Origin: Gammaproteobacteria bacterium
Lineage (GTDB): Bacteria > Pseudomonadota > Gammaproteobacteria > Steroidobacterales > Steroidobacteraceae
NCBI GenBank assembly: GCA_028293725.1
Contig: JAQGOE010000082.1
Span: forward strand, 1-33,991
DNA length: 33,991 nucleotides
Direction: 5' to 3'
Part shown: positions 24,827-33,171 of the stretch, one piece after another
Layout of the letters: each line of letters begins with the position of its first letter
How positions within the stretch are numbered: position 1 is the first letter of the stretch
The notes under the pieces: model-generated
Database searches by the model: none
Told to the model about the DNA's origin: nothing
What the model saw: the letters and a program-made list of their open reading frames with translations, nothing else
Translations under genes and position numbers: made by a program

Positions 24827-25840
24827 ATGAGACTCAACCCACGCCGCTTCGCCGTTAAGGTGAGTGACGGCGATATCCGGCGGCTGCGCGTGTTCTGCAC
24901 GGTCACCCGCTGCGGCGGATTCGCGGCGGCGGAGTCCGAGCTGCAAATGGGGCTGCCCTCCATCAGCCGTTATATCAAGGACCTGGAGATCCGGCTGGGT
25001 GTGCGGCTGTGTCGTCGTGGACGGGTCGGTTTCGAGCTCACGGACGAGGGACGTCACGTCTACAGTGCCAGTCTGCAACTGCTCGCCGATCTGAAGCGCT
25101 TCGAGAGCAGCATGCGCCACATCCATTCCGGCCTCACGGGCACGCTCAGCGTCGGGGTGATCGACACCCTCATCACGGATCCCAACCTGCCGCTGCCGCG
25201 GATCCTGCAGGGCTACAAGCGCAAGCATCCGAACGTCGAATTCAACATCGGGACCAAGACCACCAATACCATCGAGCAGTCGGTCATCGATGGCGCCCTC
25301 GATGCCGGTATAGTCATCGGGCCGGTGACGGCAATAGGCGCCGGCGAGGTCATCGGCCGCCGCCATATCAACCAACTCGATTACAAGCTCCTCTACCGGG
25401 AGCAGCTCAACCTGTACTGCTCCGAAGAGCATCCGCTCTTTCATGAGGATCTCAATTCGATCCCGCTCGAGGAAGTCGCCAAACACGACTATGCCGGCTA
25501 CCAGTTCCTGGAGGAGCCCGATCGCGCCGGGCCGACCCGCGTGCTCACCCGGACCGCATCGGTGGACAGTGTGGAGGCCATGGCGACCCTGGTGAGCTCG
25601 GGTTGTTTTCTGGCGATGCTGCCCGATCACTACGTGCGCTCGGTCTGGCGGTTGCGCAATTGCAAACCCATCCTGCCCGAGCACTTTGCCATCTCGACTC
25701 ATATCGAGCTCATCACCCGGCATGCCACCTCGGCGCCGCTCGTGCTCGCCCTGCTCGATTTTGTCGATAACCTGGACCGGCTGCCGTCGCCGGCGGTGGC
25801 CGATACTTGCGTGGAACCGCAAGTATCATTGTGTGCCTAG
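24827..25840 (+). CDS. LysR-family transcriptional regulator
   Basis: A 337-residue DNA-binding regulator. The N-terminal winged helix-turn-helix (about 14-75) shows IRRLRVFCTVTRCGGFAAAE, SISRYIKDLEIRLGVRL and ELTDEGRHVY. A linker helix leads to a periplasmic-binding-protein-like effector domain (TLSVGVIDTLITDPNLPLP onward; DAGIVIGPV), which would sense a small molecule. GGGAGGGG at 24814-24821 supports the ATG at 24827 over the TTG at 24809. It is divergent from the cysteine hydrolase operon and followed by the ABC transporter genes, so either or both may be its targets. The 3' end of the gene contains a strong inverted repeat. Confidence 0.92.
   Translation: MRLNPRRFAVKVSDGDIRRLRVFCTVTRCGGFAAAESELQMGLPSISRYIKDLEIRLGVRLCRRGRVGFELTDEGRHVYSASLQLLADLKRFESSMRHIHSGLTGTLSVGVIDTLITDPNLPLPRILQGYKRKHPNVEFNIGTKTTNTIEQSVIDGALDAGIVIGPVTAIGAGEVIGRRHINQLDYKLLYREQLNLYCSEEHPLFHEDLNSIPLEEVAKHDYAGYQFLEEPDRAGPTRVLTRTASVDSVEAMATLVSSGCFLAMLPDHYVRSVWRLRNCKPILPEHFAISTHIELITRHATSAPLVLALLDFVDNLDRLPSPAVADTCVEPQVSLCA
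25802..25827 (+). repeat. 10-bp perfect inverted repeat at the 3' end of the LysR gene
   Basis: GATACTTGCG (25802-25811) and CGCAAGTATC (25818-25827) are perfectly complementary across the 6-base loop TGGAAC, inside the last codons of the LysR gene and about 70 bases before the binding-protein ATG. No T-run follows, so it is at best a weak terminator. It could be an operator for the transporter operon or an RNA hairpin that separates expression of the two units. Confidence 0.55.
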
Positions 25841-25899
25841 CGATCGTTTGCCGCAGCGCCCTTCGGGAATATTGGGGTCTCGCCCGCCTTGGAGCTCGA

Positions 25900-26991
25900 A
25901 TGGAAGATCGCACACTCGCCGGGGCGCCGCCCCTGACACGCCGAAAGGTATTGAGTGGCACGGCTGCCCTGGCGCTGACCGCGCTACAAAGCCCGTCGAT
26001 TGTCATAGCGGGGGAGCGACGGCTGCGAGTCTCTACCTTCGGCGGCTACTTCGAGCGCATGTTCGCCGAGCATATCTATCCGGCTTTCACGAAGGCGACG
26101 GGCATCACCGTGCAGTCGATCGAGCAGAGTGAGGGCGCGCAGTTTCTGTTTCAGCTCGCCGCCGCCAACAAGGCAGGCAAGCCGCCCATGGATGTGTGCT
26201 GCTCGGCTGCGATTGACGTATTGCGCGGCCGGGCACAATCCCTGTGGCGGCACCTGGATCCCGCACGGATCCCTGAGGCCACGCGCTTGCGGGCGCAGTT
26301 CGTAGGTAACGCGCCGACGGGAATCGACAGCATCGGCGCTATGTCCTGGTACATGACGATGGTCGTCAACCCTGCCGAGTTGCAGGCCCTACCCGATAGC
26401 TGGAGCGTGTTGTGGGGAAAGCATCCTGATAGCTGGGGTGTCATGACGGGCAGTCAGTCGCCAATCTTCGAGATCGCCGCCAGGCTGTTTTTCGGGGGCA
26501 CCGACGCATTGATGCACAAGGAAGGCATCGACGCCGTGATCCGCAAGATCGCCGAGATCAAGGGCAACGTGAAACTGTGGTGGCAGGACGAGGGCACCAT
26601 GCAGACCGCGCTCACGAACGAAGAGGTTGCCGGCGGCACCTACATGCACGATACGGCGATGATCATGGCGCGCAATGGCACGCCGGTGCGCTCTATATTT
26701 CCGAAGGAGGGCGCGGTGGAGGCGACCAACTTCTGGTGCCAGCCGAGCGCCTCGACCAAGGGGGCGGAAGCCGAGGAGTTCATCAACTTCTGCAGCGCGC
26801 CCGAAGCACAGGAGATGATCGCCCGTTATGTCGGTTCAGCGCCGGTGCTGGAGCGCTCCAAGCTGCATTTGACGGACAAGGAGTTCGCGACCGTCTCCCC
26901 CTCTACACCGTCGATTCCCGCCGCGACGCAGGCGCGGTTCACGCTCGAGGACTACATGGAGCAGCAGTTCACGCGCATGGTTACGAGCTGA
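25900..26991 (+). CDS. ABC transporter substrate-binding protein, polyamine (PotD/PotF) type
   Basis: A 363-residue periplasmic binding protein. The N-terminus has a twin-arginine-like signal (PLTRRKVLSGTAALALTALQS), then RLRVSTFGGYFERMFAEHIYPAF and TGITVQSIEQSEGAQF, the layout of the spermidine/putrescine binding family, and later KLWWQDEGTMQTALTNEEV and EFINFCSAPEAQEMIARYVG. It would deliver a small cationic or polar compound to the permeases encoded just downstream; the actual ligand is not evident. The frame is open back to 25807 inside the LysR gene, but ATG 25900 with GGAG at 25891 places the signal peptide correctly. The gap to the ATPase gene is 10 bases. Confidence 0.9.
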   Translation: MEDRTLAGAPPLTRRKVLSGTAALALTALQSPSIVIAGERRLRVSTFGGYFERMFAEHIYPAFTKATGITVQSIEQSEGAQFLFQLAAANKAGKPPMDVCCSAAIDVLRGRAQSLWRHLDPARIPEATRLRAQFVGNAPTGIDSIGAMSWYMTMVVNPAELQALPDSWSVLWGKHPDSWGVMTGSQSPIFEIAARLFFGGTDALMHKEGIDAVIRKIAEIKGNVKLWWQDEGTMQTALTNEEVAGGTYMHDTAMIMARNGTPVRSIFPKEGAVEATNFWCQPSASTKGAEAEEFINFCSAPEAQEMIARYVGSAPVLERSKLHLTDKEFATVSPSTPSIPAATQARFTLEDYMEQQFTRMVTS

Positions 26992-27001
26992 AGGTCTCCC
27001 G

Positions 27002-28066
27002 ATGACGCCTTCCGGGCTCGAGCTGCAAGGATTGCGAAAGTCCTACGGGACCCATGTTGTGGTCGATGACGTGTCACTGCGGGTCCCCGCGGGGCAGTTC
27101 GTGTGTTTCCTGGGCCCCTCCGGCTGCGGCAAGACGACACTGTTGCGCATGATCGCCGGGTTGGAGACTCCGACCTCCGGCAGGCTGCTTCTCGATGGCA
27201 TGGACCTGACCGCCACGCCCGCCCATGAGCGAAACTTTGCCATGGTGTTTCAGGCACTTGCACTATTTCCTTTCCTTACAGTCGAGGAAAATATCGGCTA
27301 CAGCCTGCGCCTGAGGAATGTAGCGCGACCGGAGCGGCAGAGGCGGGTGCGCGAGCTGCTCGAGCTCATCAAGCTGGCCGACTGTGGCGCCCGCCGGGTC
27401 GATCAGCTGTCGGGCGGCCAGCGGCAACGGGTCGCGATCGCACGCGCCCTGGCCCAGGAGCCGATGTTGTTTCTGCTCGATGAGCCCCTGTCGGCGCTCG
27501 ACGCGAAGCTGCGTGATCACATGCAGATCGAGCTGCGCCTGCTACAGCAGAAACTCAACCTCACGACCATCCTGGTCACCCACGACCAACGTGAGGCGAT
27601 GACCCTGGCCGATTCGATCGTGGTGATGGCAGACGGCGCCGTACAGCAGATCGGCTCACCGGCCGATATCTATCGACGCCCCGCCAATCGTTTTGTCGCC
27701 GGCTTCATCGGCCAGTGCAATCTGCTGCAAGCCGAGGTGCTCGACTCCCACCATCTCGATGTCTGGGGTCGGGTCATCGAGGTAGGGTCCATGCCGCGTG
27801 GGCTCGTCAAAGGGACGGCCGTCACGTTCTCCATCCGCCCGGAGGACATCCGTATCCTGCCAGCCGGCACACAGGCACCCGACACGGTGCCAGGACGAGT
27901 CAGCTTCGCGCGCGAGGTGGGGGAGCGGGTCGAGCTCAGAATCGATTGCAACGGGCGCGAGATCATCGGCGCCGCATCGCCGGCGGATTGGGCCGCTCTC
28001 GGGAGTTCCTCCGGGTCTGTTGCCGTACAACTGCGCGCGAGTGCGGGCACGATTCTCACGTGCTGA
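27002..28066 (+). CDS. ABC transporter ATPase, PotA type
   Basis: A 354-residue ATPase that powers the importer from the cytoplasmic face. Walker A GPSGCGKT is at 38-45, signature LSGGQRQR from about 136, Walker B LFLLDEPLSALD from about 156 and the H-loop THDQREAM follows; a TOBE domain (FSIRPEDIRIL and after) fills the C-terminus as in spermidine/putrescine and iron ATPases. All motifs are intact. The last seven bases overlap the first permease start, indicating co-translation with the rest of the importer. Confidence 0.94.
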   Translation: MTPSGLELQGLRKSYGTHVVVDDVSLRVPAGQFVCFLGPSGCGKTTLLRMIAGLETPTSGRLLLDGMDLTATPAHERNFAMVFQALALFPFLTVEENIGYSLRLRNVARPERQRRVRELLELIKLADCGARRVDQLSGGQRQRVAIARALAQEPMLFLLDEPLSALDAKLRDHMQIELRLLQQKLNLTTILVTHDQREAMTLADSIVVMADGAVQQIGSPADIYRRPANRFVAGFIGQCNLLQAEVLDSHHLDVWGRVIEVGSMPRGLVKGTAVTFSIRPEDIRILPAGTQAPDTVPGRVSFAREVGERVELRIDCNGREIIGAASPADWAALGSSSGSVAVQLRASAGTILTC

Positions 28067-28908
28067 CGGCCCGTCGCGCTCACATCGCTGTATGGCTTGC
28101 GTGGCCCTCCATTGTCCTGTTGGGGACCGTCGCCATCCCATTCATTCTGCTCTTGCGCATCAGTCTCGCGGCGCCTGACCCGAGCGGCCTATGGAAGTCC
28201 GTACTGACCCTCGACGCCTACGGCGCGCTTCTCAACCGTGAGTTCGCCGGCGCGTTGCTCTACTCGTTGGGAGTCGGCTTGCTGGTGGCAGCGATCACCG
28301 TTGCGTTGGGATTTCCCCTCACTTATCTCATTACCCGGATGAAGCGCCGTCCGCAGGTGGTGTGGCTGGTCTTTCTGCTGGTGAGCTTGTCCTTATCCGA
28401 CGTGCTGAACGCGTTTTCCTGGCAGCTGCTGTTGTCGAAGCGGGGCGGGCTGACGGGACTGCTGGTGCTGTTGGGGATCATGGGCCGCCCGGAATCGCTG
28501 ACGCCGAGTAACGGCGCCGTCTGGGCGAGCCTGGTTTACGGAATTTTGCCGTTTACGGTCATGACACTCTATCCGTCGCTGTCACAACTGGCTCCTGAGG
28601 TCGTGGAGGCGGCGCGAACCCTGGGTGCGTCGCCGCTCCGGGCGTTTCGAACGGTAGTCATTCCAATGACGCGTCAGCCGATCCTGGCGGCGTTCGTGAT
28701 CTCCACCGTGCTCACTTTGGGGGCGTATGTCTCCCCGTTGGTACTCGGACGACCTCAGAGTTGGACTCTGGCGGTCTTGATCGGCAGTGCGGCGCTCGCC
28801 GGCCATGACGTCCCGCGTGCTGCGGCGATGTCTGTGTGCCTGCTCGCGGCGGTGGGCCTGCTCGGCGCCGTGACCGTCTGGATCACCCGGCAAGGGCCCG
28901 CCAGATGA
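28060..28908 (+). CDS. ABC transporter permease, PotB type
   Basis: A 282-residue inner-membrane permease. The first helix (IAVWLAWPSIVLLGTVAIPF) and several more hydrophobic segments give about six helices; the EAA loop is EAARTLGASPLRAFRTVVIP, which contacts the ATPase. The frame extends upstream into the ATPase gene, but GTG 28060, overlapping its stop by seven bases, gives the right N-terminus for the family. The stop overlaps the second permease start (ATGA). Substrate unknown. Confidence 0.92.
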   Translation: MLTARRAHIAVWLAWPSIVLLGTVAIPFILLLRISLAAPDPSGLWKSVLTLDAYGALLNREFAGALLYSLGVGLLVAAITVALGFPLTYLITRMKRRPQVVWLVFLLVSLSLSDVLNAFSWQLLLSKRGGLTGLLVLLGIMGRPESLTPSNGAVWASLVYGILPFTVMTLYPSLSQLAPEVVEAARTLGASPLRAFRTVVIPMTRQPILAAFVISTVLTLGAYVSPLVLGRPQSWTLAVLIGSAALAGHDVPRAAAMSVCLLAAVGLLGAVTVWITRQGPAR

Positions 28909-29699
28909 TCGCCCGGGTGGTCCGCTGGCTCTTTCTCGCTTTGATTGCGATATTCCTGGCCGCACCGCTGCTCATCGTCACAGGAGTGAGTTTCAACGGC
29001 ACGGCACGCATGAGTTTTCCGCCAGCACATCCCGGCCTCTTGTGGTACGGCACGTTCTTCGCCGACAAGGGTTGGATGTCGGCCTTCACGCTGTCGTTAG
29101 GGGTCGCGGCCGGCGCGTCCCTCGTCGCAATCAGTCTCGCCTTTCCGATCGCCTACGTGAGCTGGAGATACCGGTCCCGAGCGGCGCGGTGGCTCGAGAA
29201 CCTCGCGCGCGTGTCATTCGTGTTGCCGCTCGTGGTGCTCGCTATCGTGTTTTTGATCTTCTGGAGCGCCCTGGGCCATGTGGGCCGGATAGAAAACACG
29301 ATTCTCAGTCACGCGGTGGTGTTCGTCAGTCTGCCGTTAGCCACCATCGCACTGGGCTTCCGTTCGGTGGACCCCGCATTGGTCGAGGCCGCTCGCACCC
29401 TGGGAGCGAGAGATGAGGACGTTCTACGCACAGTGCTGCGTCCCATCGTGCTGCCCTATGTAGTCTCGGGAACGGTCTTCGTCTTCATTCTCAGCCTCAA
29501 CGAATACATCATCGCCTACCTGGTCGCGGGATTCGAGGTCGAGACCCTGCCGATCAAGGTATTCAACAATCTGCGCATGGGGTTTCAACCCACCATGTGT
29601 GTTGGCGCCGTGCTGTTCATGGCCGTCGGAATTCTCGCCTTCAGCCTGGTGGCGGCGAGCGGCGATTTACCGAAACTCCTCGGCGGCCGTGCACGCTAG
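28905..29699 (+). CDS. ABC transporter permease, PotC type
   Basis: A 264-residue second permease of the importer. It has about six membrane helices starting with RWLFLALIAIFLAAPLLIV, the conserved TGVSFNGTARMSFPP segment following the first helix, and EAA loop EAARTLGARDEDVLRTVLRP. The ATG overlaps the stop of the first permease. The gene ends the importer unit. A short AGCGA/TCGCT stem at the stop lacks a T-run and is not called a terminator. Confidence 0.92.
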   Translation: MIARVVRWLFLALIAIFLAAPLLIVTGVSFNGTARMSFPPAHPGLLWYGTFFADKGWMSAFTLSLGVAAGASLVAISLAFPIAYVSWRYRSRAARWLENLARVSFVLPLVVLAIVFLIFWSALGHVGRIENTILSHAVVFVSLPLATIALGFRSVDPALVEAARTLGARDEDVLRTVLRPIVLPYVVSGTVFVFILSLNEYIIAYLVAGFEVETLPIKVFNNLRMGFQPTMCVGAVLFMAVGILAFSLVAASGDLPKLLGGRAR

Positions 29700-29870
29700 C
29701 GAAGCATCGCTCCAATAGTTGCACCAACACCGAGCAACCCAGGTCCCCGGCGCTCGATACTTCCGTAACCGCGCAACTGAGGTTGTTGATCCAGGGATGC
29801 GTTGGACGTCAGCCAGCCTCTAGTCTGAATCGGCTCGCGTGTAGCGAGCCGCAGACAAGAAGGTGGGGTC
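29700..29870 (+). promoter_or_regulatory. leader of the TonB-dependent receptor gene with an 8-bp hairpin
   Basis: This 171-base gap carries a perfect hairpin, CGGCTCGC (29831-29838) and GCGAGCCG (29844-29851) with loop GTGTA, seven bases before the ribosome site AGAAGG (29858-29863) of the receptor gene. There is no T-run, so it is more likely a regulatory or RNA-stabilising structure than a terminator. No confident promoter hexamers were found in the rest of the gap. Confidence 0.45.
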
Positions 29871-32189
29871 ATGGCATTGGGTCGAGCGAGTCTACTGGTC
29901 CCACTCCTGTGGGTGCCGGTGCTGATATTTCCGTGCGTGGTGGTGGCTGCTAGCGACGCGGACGAAGGCGATTCCGGTCTCGCGGAAGTCGTAGTGACGG
30001 CGCAAAAGCGCGAGGAGAACCTGCGGGAGGTTCCTCAAAGCATCTCTGTCGTCAGCGCGGCGCAACTCGCTGAGCAACATATCGAGAGCTACGCGGACCT
30101 CGCGACCGCAGTTCCCGGCCTTTCCTACTCGAGCCTGGGCGGCCCGGGCTTGAGCAACCTCGAGATTCGCGGGGTCAGTTCCACGGTGGGTGAGTCGACC
30201 GTCTCGATCTATCTCGATGACGCGCCGATCACCATTCGCAATAACTCGTTTTACGCGGGACAACCGGAGCCGCAGCTCTTCGACCTCGCGCGCGCCGAGG
30301 TCTTACGTGGGCCGCAAGGCACTCTGTACGGTGCCAGCGCCATGGGCGGTACCATCAAGCTCGTCAGCAATGGAGTGGATCTCGAGCGATTCTCGGGGCA
30401 GGTCTTCCAGGACCTCTCCGGAACCAAGAACGGAGGCCTCAACTACGTGTCTCGCGGGATACTCAACGTACCGATTATCGACGGCACACTGGGTCTTCGC
30501 TTCGGTGTGCAGACCTCCCGAAGCAGCGGCTACGTCGATCATCTGGATTTGGACGGAGTGGTGGACCGCAGGGGGATCAACGCAAACCGCGCCGACGTCG
30601 GCAAGCTAATCGTCTCTTACATTCCGACTTCTGATCTGTCGATAACGGTATCCGAGTTCGCCCAGCGCACGGTAATGGACGACACCGGTCTCGTGGATTT
30701 CCAGACACCGAACTACTTCATCAACAAACTCGTGCTCGAGCCAGGGAAGGATACGTTCTCCGTCTCCACTGTGAAAATCGCGTACGACCTGCACTGGGCA
30801 GATCTGACCTCGATATCGAGTTATGCCTATCGGAGCTTTCCCCGCACGACCGACGGCACCTATTTCAACAGCCAATTCGTGGGCTATTTTGTCGATAACA
30901 TCCTCGGGCTACCCGGTCTCGACGGCAATCTCGACGGTTATCGGCTGGCGGCGCTCCCGGGCCCGGTTTACAACACCCTGACGACGAAGCAGCCTACGGA
31001 GGAATTGCGGCTCTCCTCGAAGGCCTACGATCCCAAGGCCGGCGTGGGCCTGCCGCTCTCATGGATCGCCGGGTTGTACTTTTCCGATTCGAAGTACGTA
31101 GGCACGTCGGCACAGTACATTCCCGGGTTCAACCAGACCTTCCAGAGTGTGTATGGCGTGTCGCCCGACGGACCGCTCGGAGCCGCAACGCCTAACGACC
31201 TGTTCTACCAATTCGTCAACAATCTCGATGACCGCGAGTTTTCCGTGTTCGGCGAATTCACTTACTATCCGACGTCGAAACTGAAGCTCACGGTCGGAAT
31301 GCGCGAGTTGTTCGGACGTGATACCGCCACGAACACCTCCAGCGGCTTCTTTGCCAGCACTCCCTACAGCAGCGGCAAGCTGACGGCCCACGCGTTCACG
31401 CCTAAATTCTCTGTCAGCTACGATCTCACCGATACGGTGACGGCCTACGGTACGGCAGGCAAGGGGTTCCGCCTGGGAGGTATCAACAGCCCGGTACCGG
31501 CTGTGCAATGCGGGGGCGACCTGGCCGCATTCGGGCTCGCCCAGGCGCCCAATACCTACCAGTCCGACAATGTCTGGAACTACGAGCTGGGCACGAAAGG
31601 GCTGTATTTCGGCAACACGACCTCGATCAACGCGTCGATCTATGACATCGAGTGGGATCACATCCAGCTCGACGTCCCGCTGCAGACCTGCGGCTTCGAT
31701 TTCTACGACAACCTCGGCCACGCGCGCAGTTATGGCAGCGAGATCGAGGTCGTGCAGAAGCTCGCTCACGGATTGTCGGCCCGGATTTCCGGACAATACA
31801 ATCACGACCACTTTACGGAGGAGGTGGCCGGGCTGGGAATCGCGCCGGGCGACCTCGTTCCGGGCTCGCCAGAGTGGTCGGCTGACATGGATCTCAACTA
31901 TGAGCGGCAGATGACGGATGCGGTGAGCGGCTTCGCGCGCGCCAACTGGCAATTCATCGGCAGCAGTCATGGCACCTTCGTGCAATCCAGCCCCGACTAC
32001 CAGCGGCCGTCGTACACTCTCCTCGGCGCGAGTCTGGGCTTCACCGCGGGAGCGTGGGAATTCTCGGTCTACGCGAAGAACATCCTCGATGATCGCAAGA
32101 TCATCCAGAGTCCTGCCGATAATTTTGTCGCGGAGGGGTATACCCCCGTACCGCGCGTCATTGGAGTCACGGGTAATGTCAGATTCTAA
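29871..32189 (+). CDS. TonB-dependent outer-membrane receptor
   Basis: A 772-residue outer-membrane transporter. A signal peptide (residues 1 to about 27, LVPLLWVPVLIFPCVVVAA) is followed by the plug start LAEVVVTAQKREENLREVP, SISVVSAAQLAEQ, LEIRGVSSTVGESTVSIY and the plug motif LRGPQGTLYGASAMGGTIKL. The barrel has typical strand pairs and TAYGTAGKGFRLGG near 525-540, and the protein ends in VTGNVRF, with the terminal Phe used for barrel insertion. It would take up a ligand too large or rare for porins. The start has AGAAGG upstream. Its last 14 bases overlap the next gene, so receptor and hydrolase are likely co-translated. Confidence 0.94.
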   Translation: MALGRASLLVPLLWVPVLIFPCVVVAASDADEGDSGLAEVVVTAQKREENLREVPQSISVVSAAQLAEQHIESYADLATAVPGLSYSSLGGPGLSNLEIRGVSSTVGESTVSIYLDDAPITIRNNSFYAGQPEPQLFDLARAEVLRGPQGTLYGASAMGGTIKLVSNGVDLERFSGQVFQDLSGTKNGGLNYVSRGILNVPIIDGTLGLRFGVQTSRSSGYVDHLDLDGVVDRRGINANRADVGKLIVSYIPTSDLSITVSEFAQRTVMDDTGLVDFQTPNYFINKLVLEPGKDTFSVSTVKIAYDLHWADLTSISSYAYRSFPRTTDGTYFNSQFVGYFVDNILGLPGLDGNLDGYRLAALPGPVYNTLTTKQPTEELRLSSKAYDPKAGVGLPLSWIAGLYFSDSKYVGTSAQYIPGFNQTFQSVYGVSPDGPLGAATPNDLFYQFVNNLDDREFSVFGEFTYYPTSKLKLTVGMRELFGRDTATNTSSGFFASTPYSSGKLTAHAFTPKFSVSYDLTDTVTAYGTAGKGFRLGGINSPVPAVQCGGDLAAFGLAQAPNTYQSDNVWNYELGTKGLYFGNTTSINASIYDIEWDHIQLDVPLQTCGFDFYDNLGHARSYGSEIEVVQKLAHGLSARISGQYNHDHFTEEVAGLGIAPGDLVPGSPEWSADMDLNYERQMTDAVSGFARANWQFIGSSHGTFVQSSPDYQRPSYTLLGASLGFTAGAWEFSVYAKNILDDRKIIQSPADNFVAEGYTPVPRVIGVTGNVRF

Positions 32190-33090
32190 GAAGTGGGGGC
32201 TGCTGGCCGCGGCGATTCTAGGCTCATGGGTGAGCGCCGTGGCCTGGAGCGGTCCTGCGGCGGCCGCGGGCGACTCGGCGCCGTTCGCTGCCGCGTGGAT
32301 GGACGCGACGCACGGTCCTGAGCCGGAAATGCAGGTGCAACGCTACGACGCGAATACCTACATCGTGCGTCAGTCCATCAAGACCAACTTCGAGGGACCG
32401 TTCATATTCCTCTTTTTTGGCAGCGACCGGGTACTGCAAATCGACAGTGGCGCGGGTGGCCTGAAAATCCGGCCTACCATCGACCGGGTCATTGCCGACT
32501 GGTTGCACGCGAACGGGAAGAAGTCGATTCAGCTCGTGGTCGCACATTCTCACTCGCACCACGACCACGTAGCGGGCGACGAGGAGTTCACCGGTCGTGC
32601 CGACACGGTAGTGGTCGGTCACTCGCCGGAAGAGGTCGCGGCTTTTTTCAAGGTGCATGCCTGGCCCACGGAGGTCGTGCCCTTCGATCTCGGAGGCGGG
32701 CGCGTGGTCGACATCATTCCCTCGCCGGGCCACGAACCGGCGGAGATCTCGGTGTATGACCGGAACACCCACCTGCTGCTCATGGGTGACGAGCTCTACC
32801 CCGGCCGGCTCTACATTCCGTTGCATGATTTCAAGATCTACCAGGCGACCATCGATCGCGTCGCCGACTTCACCCGCTCGCGGCCGGTCGCGTGGATTCT
32901 CGGCAATCACATCGAGATGACGCAAACACCCGGCCGCGACTACGCGATGCATATCCCAACCCACCCGCTCGAGCATCGCCTGGAGCTCCCGTACGCCAGC
33001 CTTCTCGAGTTGCGCGCGGCGGTCGATGCGATGGGCGAGTTGCCGCGACTGGAAGTGCACAACGACTTCATCATCTATCCGCTGCTCTGA
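32176..33090 (+). CDS. exported MBL-fold metallohydrolase
   Basis: A 304-residue metallo-beta-lactamase-fold enzyme with an N-terminal signal peptide (KKWGLLAAAILGSWVSAVA, cleavage probably near AAAAG), so it acts in the periplasm or outside. The metal-binding motif is HSHSHHDHVAG; IPSPGHEPAEIS, LLLMGDELYPG and ILGNHIEM supply further ligands. It differs clearly from the cytoplasmic MBL protein at 23315-24097. The ATG at 32176 lies inside the receptor gene (overlap of 14 bases) with GGAG at 32163; the frame is open further upstream, but only this start places the signal peptide at the N-terminus. The substrate is unknown. Confidence 0.9.
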   Translation: MSDSKKWGLLAAAILGSWVSAVAWSGPAAAAGDSAPFAAAWMDATHGPEPEMQVQRYDANTYIVRQSIKTNFEGPFIFLFFGSDRVLQIDSGAGGLKIRPTIDRVIADWLHANGKKSIQLVVAHSHSHHDHVAGDEEFTGRADTVVVGHSPEEVAAFFKVHAWPTEVVPFDLGGGRVVDIIPSPGHEPAEISVYDRNTHLLLMGDELYPGRLYIPLHDFKIYQATIDRVADFTRSRPVAWILGNHIEMTQTPGRDYAMHIPTHPLEHRLELPYASLLELRAAVDAMGELPRLEVHNDFIIYPLL

Positions 33091-33102
33091 GCTAGCTTTT
33101 TT
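33081..33102 (+). terminator. weak candidate intrinsic terminator after the exported hydrolase gene
   Basis: Around the stop codon, GCTGCT can pair with AGCTAGC (one bulge and one G-T pair), directly followed by six T bases (33097-33102). The stem is short and imperfect, so termination would be partial at best. It is the only T-run of this kind noticed at a gene end in the window. Confidence 0.3.
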
Positions 33103-33123
33103 CAGGGATTGACGGCAGTCCGA

Positions 33124-33160
33124 CCCCGTGTCATACCGCTGACTCACTCATGACACGGGG
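33124..33160 (+). promoter_or_regulatory. 11-bp perfect inverted repeat overlapping the ribosome site of the next gene
   Basis: CCCCGTGTCAT (33124-33134) and ATGACACGGGG (33150-33160) are exact reverse complements across a 15-base loop. The right arm runs into the Shine-Dalgarno GGGGAGGA (33157-33164) of the gene starting at 33172, so a folded transcript would hide part of it. It could equally be a protein-binding operator. Confidence 0.6.
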
Positions 33161-33171
33161 AGGACTCCGCC

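Noticed and set aside
24737..25822. Long antisense open frame (361 codons) opposite the LysR gene
   Set aside because: The plus strand codes a clear LysR protein with a good ribosome site; the antisense product is charged and has no recognisable domain.
29697..29711. Short AGCGA/TCGCT stem at the end of the importer operon as terminator
   Set aside because: Only five base pairs and no following T-run.
32224..33147. Antisense open frame opposite the exported MBL gene
   Set aside because: The plus-strand gene has signal peptide and metal motifs; the antisense frame is a mirror of its codons.
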